A stretch of 64,000 nucleotides of DNA from NCBI RefSeq assembly GCF_001907245.1, contig NZ_MQSU01000003.1, forward strand, positions 248,001 through 312,000. Reading direction: 5' to 3'. A program made the position numbers and the translations under genes. Below the pieces are notes generated by a model. That model was not told where the DNA came from. It did not search any database and saw only the letters and a program-made list of their open reading frames with translations. Source of the stretch: Boudabousia liubingyangii. GTDB taxonomy: Bacteria; Actinomycetota; Actinomycetes; Actinomycetales; Actinomycetaceae. This document shows positions 60,394 to 64,000 of this stretch, in pieces; position 1 is the first letter of the stretch, and every line of letters starts with the position of its first letter.

Positions 60394-62175
60394 ATGAGTT
60401 CCGTCACTAAAGATATGTTGTCTCGCTCGTTCATTTGGTCTGCTTTGTCGTCGTCTTGGTATGCCATTAAAGATGCGTTGAAGTTTTCTTTTCCAGTGAC
60501 GATTGCCTTGTGCGTGGCTCGTTTAGTGGAGGCAGCTCTACCGGCTTTGCAGGTGTTCATTGTGGGCTATTTGATTGCTGGGCGTCCAAGCGGGAACATG
60601 TCAATTTGGGAAGTCTTGCTGTTGGTGGTGGTTACCGGCGGGATTATGCCGCTATCGGCCATGGTAGATGCGTTAAATCTACGTTTACAATTCATGTTGC
60701 GTTATGCCTACACCTATGAAGTGATTGATATATATGCTTCGTTGACGCCGGCGCAGAGGCGCGATAGTGTCACGATTGACGAAGTGCAAGCTGCGCATGA
60801 TTCCATCCCGTTTAACCTATCTTGGCAAGCTAGCAGTGCTTTGAATATTATCGGAGCGTTTACCACTGCAGTTCTACTCTTTTCTTCTTTGGCTAACTTC
60901 GATCTGCTCGCAGCCTCTTTAGTGACAGTATCATTATTGCCTCAGCTATTTGGCTACTCGTTAGTTGCAAAGGCGGAAAACTTCTATTGGCCGAAACAGG
61001 CAGCCACTTCACGCCGCGCAGAATATTTAGAAAATCAGTTACGTTATGCGCGCTCTGGAACAGAATTATCTGTTCTTAATGGAGCAGAGCAGTTTGCCCA
61101 CTGGGCTAAAGTTAAACACGGGATTGTGCGGGGATACTGGATGAAAATCATGTCGATCCGTTTTACTTCTGCTTTCGTGTCTGGTTTTATTGCTCTACTG
61201 TTAATAGCTGGTGCGTTAAGTTCTCTAATTTGGCGTTCCCAAGTCCCCACTAGCCTTCTAGCCGCGGCGATCCTTGGGGTAGTCTCTGCAATGCTGGCTA
61301 CAAAGAGTGCCGGAAGTGCTTATGGCGAGCTCATGGCCTCGGCCCCCATCGTCATGCGATATCTTAAATTGCGTGCAAAACTTGACTCCACTGACAACGA
61401 GGACGAAGCTGCCCGTTTGCAGTTGTTGGCACCCCTCACGTCCAATATCCTCATGGAATGCGAGGATGTAGACTTCGCCTACTCACAAACAGATGAAAAT
61501 GTCCTTAATAACCTTTGCCTAGAGGTTGAGCAGGGGAAGATTGTCGCCCTTGTTGGGGCTAATGGGGCCGGAAAATCTACCGCGATTAAAGTGCTTACCG
61601 GGCAGTTGAAACCCCAAACTGGGCAGATCTATAGCCGTCTAGGTAAACACGAAGTGGCGATTATGCCACAGGATATTGAAAAATTTGAGCTTACGGTTCG
61701 TGAATTTCTAACCTTGCCTTATTACACTACCCGTGTACCCAGTGACCAGGAACTGTGGCAAGCCCTCGAAAAAGTTGACCTAGCTAGTCATGTGAAAGCC
61801 TTATCGGACGGGCTAGATGCCCAGTTGGGTGAACAGTGGGATGGAACTGATCTTTCCGGGGGGCAATGGCAACGATTGGCGCTTGCACGCACTTTGCTTA
61901 GTGACGCAAAGTTGTTAGTACTGGACGAACCGACCTCGTCAGTGGATGCTGAAAGCGAAAGCAAACTATTCAAAATGCTCAAAGCTGAGACGCCGGAACG
62001 TGCTGTTCTGCTGGTCAGTCACCGCGCCTGGACTTTGCAATACGCAGATCACATCTACCTGCTAGAAAACGGAACACTAGCCCAAAGCGGGACCTTCAAA
62101 GACCTTAAAAATCAAGATGGCCGCTTTAGAAAACTCTTTGAAAGCCAAGACTGGAATCAAGACGAAAGGAAGTGA
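60394..62175 (+). CDS. ABC exporter, permease-ATPase fusion, of the RiPP locus
   Basis: 593 residues. The N-terminal 330 residues form a six-helix exporter domain. The ATPase has Walker A VGANGAGKST (near 388-397), signature LSGGQWQRLALARTLL, Walker B LLVLDEPTSSVD and the switch His in LLVSHRAW. There is no N-terminal peptidase C39 domain, so it does not cleave a leader itself. It probably exports the modified peptide encoded next. Codon use (TTG, TTA, CTT for Leu) is unlike the CTA-rich core genes and suggests acquisition by transfer. ATG 60394 is preferred over TTG 60373. Confidence 0.9.
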   Translation: MSSVTKDMLSRSFIWSALSSSWYAIKDALKFSFPVTIALCVARLVEAALPALQVFIVGYLIAGRPSGNMSIWEVLLLVVVTGGIMPLSAMVDALNLRLQFMLRYAYTYEVIDIYASLTPAQRRDSVTIDEVQAAHDSIPFNLSWQASSALNIIGAFTTAVLLFSSLANFDLLAASLVTVSLLPQLFGYSLVAKAENFYWPKQAATSRRAEYLENQLRYARSGTELSVLNGAEQFAHWAKVKHGIVRGYWMKIMSIRFTSAFVSGFIALLLIAGALSSLIWRSQVPTSLLAAAILGVVSAMLATKSAGSAYGELMASAPIVMRYLKLRAKLDSTDNEDEAARLQLLAPLTSNILMECEDVDFAYSQTDENVLNNLCLEVEQGKIVALVGANGAGKSTAIKVLTGQLKPQTGQIYSRLGKHEVAIMPQDIEKFELTVREFLTLPYYTTRVPSDQELWQALEKVDLASHVKALSDGLDAQLGEQWDGTDLSGGQWQRLALARTLLSDAKLLVLDEPTSSVDAESESKLFKMLKAETPERAVLLVSHRAWTLQYADHIYLLENGTLAQSGTFKDLKNQDGRFRKLFESQDWNQDERK

Positions 62176-62181
62176 GTAGTC

Positions 62182-62277
62182 ATGATTAAAACAGTAACTG
62201 TAAAGCCGGGGCTATCCATGCCGAATGGAGTCGACCGTAAGCGCATGGAAAGCTGTTGTTGCAGGACACAACGTTAA
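62182..62277 (+). CDS. Cys-Cys-Cys precursor-like peptide (putative RiPP precursor)
   Basis: 31 residues, too short for routine calling. It begins MIKTVTVKPGLSMPNGVD and ends with a basic segment, then ESCCCRTQR. It starts 6 bp after the exporter stop codon; AAAGGA lies about 11 bases upstream of the ATG. Position between an exporter and a radical SAM enzyme and the cluster of three adjacent cysteines near the C-terminus are what a ribosomally made, radical SAM-modified peptide should look like. The first 22 residues would be the leader. A strong hairpin directly follows. It does not match a precursor family I can name. Confidence 0.7.
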   Translation: MIKTVTVKPGLSMPNGVDRKRMESCCCRTQR

Positions 62278-62283
62278 CTAAAA

Positions 62284-62322
62284 GGGTCTTGGGCATGTGA
62301 ATTTATTCTATGCCCAAGACCC
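62284..62322 (+). terminator. Hairpin after the precursor peptide
   Basis: GGGTCTTGGGCAT pairs perfectly with ATGCCCAAGACCC around 13 bases. It has no T run, so it is more likely a partial terminator or RNA-end stabiliser, which would raise peptide mRNA over enzyme mRNA. Its 3' arm contains the first ATG of the next frame. Confidence 0.75.
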
Positions 62323-62987
62323 AAACGACAAGGTTTAGATTAGTATGTTACATATTTCTAAATATAATTCCCGAGTATTGTATAAAGTTATACGATAATG
62401 AACGCCACATTATATTTAATACTCTTACCGCTAGTATTCTGGCTCTCGAAAAAGAAGTCGGCGATTTTATTCCCCCCTCATTAATAACTAGCGATACGTT
62501 AGGCGAGTTCTTTGTTGAGGAAAACTATGATCAGAAAGCGCTTGTGAGATACCTTCTAAAACGCGATTTGTGCAATTTTGCCCGACCCAAGTTCTTACTG
62601 TTTGATATTGAAAATGTGAAAGCGTTTGAAGCGGAACTACGCTTGCGATGGCCCTCATGTACGATTTATCTCAAAGATGACAAAGAACGAAAATTGAAAC
62701 ACGAAGGTCTAATAGTAAAATGTTTTCCCCAATATGAAACTCTTATTTTTGGACTAGTTCCAAGAGATGATTGTGGAGCTGTCAATAGGGTGATTCTAAA
62801 GCCCGATAAAGTTACTTTTAGCGTTTTGCGCTTTCTTCAGGAGAATGGTGTTTCGACCGCTGGAGTCTTGGAGGAAAAGTTTATAAACATGGCTTATGTG
62901 ATTGACAAAAAAGTACCCTCAGACGAAGAAGTCGAAAGGTGGTGCATTGCTAATGCAAAGAAAATTAACTCAACTAACAGATATTAG
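62310..62987 (+). CDS. Partner protein of the radical SAM enzyme, family unknown; start or frame uncertain
   Basis: The open frame from ATG 62310 gives 225 residues, but that ATG lies in the 3' arm of the hairpin and the first 28 residues look unnatural. From residue 30 the protein is credible: NERHIIFNTLTASILALEKE resembles the short N-terminal beta/helix segment common in radical SAM/SPASM peptide enzymes. A second ATG at 62345, in another frame and with AAGG upstream, reads MLHISKYNSRVLYKV, which fits as the true N-terminus if one base is skipped near 62390. There is no CxxxCxxC, so it is not itself a radical SAM enzyme; a peptide-recognition (RRE/PqqD-like) or accessory role is possible. 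It overlaps the next gene by 35 bp. Confidence 0.6.
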   Translation: MPKTQTTRFRLVCYIFLNIIPEYCIKLYDNERHIIFNTLTASILALEKEVGDFIPPSLITSDTLGEFFVEENYDQKALVRYLLKRDLCNFARPKFLLFDIENVKAFEAELRLRWPSCTIYLKDDKERKLKHEGLIVKCFPQYETLIFGLVPRDDCGAVNRVILKPDKVTFSVLRFLQENGVSTAGVLEEKFINMAYVIDKKVPSDEEVERWCIANAKKINSTNRY

Positions 62988-64000
62988 TGATTCACAATGG
63001 AGTTTAAATCCACACTGTATTACTTTAGAGCTTGGTGACGATGAGATAGGTCTATTTAATCCTCTAAATTCAGCATATGCGATATTTCCAAGTCGTAATT
63101 ATATTGATAACGTTGAGTTTAGTGTTGATAGTGAAACCATTCAAGATCTGGTAGATGCAGGCCTCCTTGTCCCAACGTCAGAAGATGCGTGGGAAGAGTA
63201 CTTGGCGAGGAGAGATCTGGTCAGATATAACGAAGAGAAACTATCCGTAGTTATATACTTGGGCTATGACTGTAATTTAGGCTGTCCCTACTGTTATGAA
63301 AATGGAATTGCTCGTAAGCAACAGCTAACAATGTCGAATGCTGCAGCCATCATCAAGAGCATTAATATGCTTTTATCTAATCATGTTAAAATGCTCGACT
63401 TGTGCTTCATCGGCGGGGAACCGTTGATGTATAGAGATATCTATGAAACGATTTTCGACTCAATTCAAAAGCCTGAAAATTATTCGTGTCAGATAGTTAC
63501 TAATGGAACCCTGCTCGATCGTGAAGCGATAGAGTCATTAGTGCGACGGGGCATTTGGGACTTGCAGATAACTTTAGACGGGGATAAGGAAAGTCATGAT
63601 GCATCGCGACCCTATTTAGAAAATCCCGGCGAATCCTCGTTTGCAGATATAATGAAAAACATCCATATGATTGAAGCTGCAGATCCTAGATTCCGAGTAA
63701 CTGTTAACTGTAACTTGTCTGAGTACACTACTGACGGAGTTCCAGGTTTATTAGAAGCGCTTCAAAGTCAAAACTTTCGTGGCGATCTTGTGTTTAGTTA
63801 TGTTTTTCAAGCTGGCTCAACCGATTTTGAAGGAGTCTTGGCGAAAAAAGGGACAGTGTGGCGCGATTGTGTACTGCAAGCTGAAAAATACGGTTATCAT
63901 TCTCCGGCTTTCAGGAGAGTTGGTTATGTCGCATGCCCTATGTATGGAGATGATTACTATATCGTAGGGCCAGATGGATATACTTATTCATGCCTAAATG
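62953..64000 (+). CDS. Radical SAM/SPASM peptide-modifying enzyme, 3' end outside window
   Basis: 349 residues seen, open to the window end. The N-terminal 95 residues are an extension (LGDDEIGLFNPLNSAYAIFPS) that likely binds the peptide. The iron-sulfur motif is Cys107-x3-Cys111-x2-Cys114 in YDCNLGCPYCYE. Then LCFIGGEPLMY (GGEP), VTNGTLLD and LQITLDGDKESHD, standard for the family. The first Cys residues of a SPASM domain appear at the end (VACPMYGDDYYIVGPDGYTYSCL). It probably modifies the cysteine-rich peptide, for example by thioether or carbon-carbon links; the chemistry cannot be told. ATG 62953 lies inside the preceding gene. Confidence 0.92.
   Translation, partial: MQRKLTQLTDISDSQWSLNPHCITLELGDDEIGLFNPLNSAYAIFPSRNYIDNVEFSVDSETIQDLVDAGLLVPTSEDAWEEYLARRDLVRYNEEKLSVVIYLGYDCNLGCPYCYENGIARKQQLTMSNAAAIIKSINMLLSNHVKMLDLCFIGGEPLMYRDIYETIFDSIQKPENYSCQIVTNGTLLDREAIESLVRRGIWDLQITLDGDKESHDASRPYLENPGESSFADIMKNIHMIEAADPRFRVTVNCNLSEYTTDGVPGLLEALQSQNFRGDLVFSYVFQAGSTDFEGVLAKKGTVWRDCVLQAEKYGYHSPAFRRVGYVACPMYGDDYYIVGPDGYTYSCLN

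Noticed and set aside
63779-63967. Small plus-strand frame near the window end
   Set aside because: It lies within the radical SAM gene in a different frame and has no ribosome site.

Overview
The window is 64 kb of chromosome from a moderately high-GC actinobacterium. The marks are a complete dnaK-grpE-dnaJ-hspR operon with HspR (HAIR) operators, clpB under the same type of operator, a menaquinone (men) gene set, a UgpC/MsiK-type sugar ATPase apart from its permeases, DUF4032, DUF2254 and DUF2797 proteins, and a sortase-anchored thioester adhesin. The overall picture fits Actinomycetaceae; the genus cannot be read from the sequence alone. Several highly expressed genes prefer the leucine codon CTA (17 of 23 Leu codons in fbaA by hand count), which is odd for this phylum.

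Layout. 1-12.3 kb: menB (5'-cut), a DUF2797 protein, a large surface adhesin, menC, menD, an HtrA protease, menF and menG, so most of the classical menaquinone route is here. 12.5-22 kb: a membrane protein, a GNAT enzyme, a CPA2 antiporter, the heat-shock operon, a small helical protein and a DUF2254 membrane protein. 22-34 kb, all on the minus strand: a sirtuin, three paralogous two-helix membrane proteins of unknown family, a lipoprotein, three tandem DUF2207 proteins, a hypothetical protein and a HIRAN-like/HTH protein. 34-37 kb: a candidate structured RNA on the minus strand divergent from clpB, then clpB. 37-48 kb: a rhodanese lipoprotein, a serine hydrolase, a sugar ABC importer (binding protein and two permeases) and a dipeptide/oligopeptide importer with a fused double ATPase. 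48-59.7 kb: SDR, pyrE, SpoU methyltransferase, class II aldolase, MFS, GDPD, DUF4032, the sugar ATPase, a Ser/Thr kinase with membrane helices, and a DsbA-like protein.

59.9-64 kb looks like an accessory region placed directly after tRNA-Thr(TGT). It has four exact-period 20-bp repeats, lower GC, different codon use, and a compact peptide-natural-product (RiPP) locus: a regulated leaderless promoter, an ABC exporter, a 31-residue precursor-like peptide with a Cys-Cys-Cys motif, a probable partner protein that may carry a frameshift, and a radical SAM/SPASM enzyme cut by the window end. This locus and the RNA candidate beside clpB are the most interesting items.

How parts work together: the men genes build the respiratory quinone; HspR at the end of the dnaK operon likely represses both dnaK and clpB through the four HAIR sites; the MsiK/UgpC-type ATPase at 56 kb probably energises the sugar permeases at 40-42 kb, which have no ATPase of their own.
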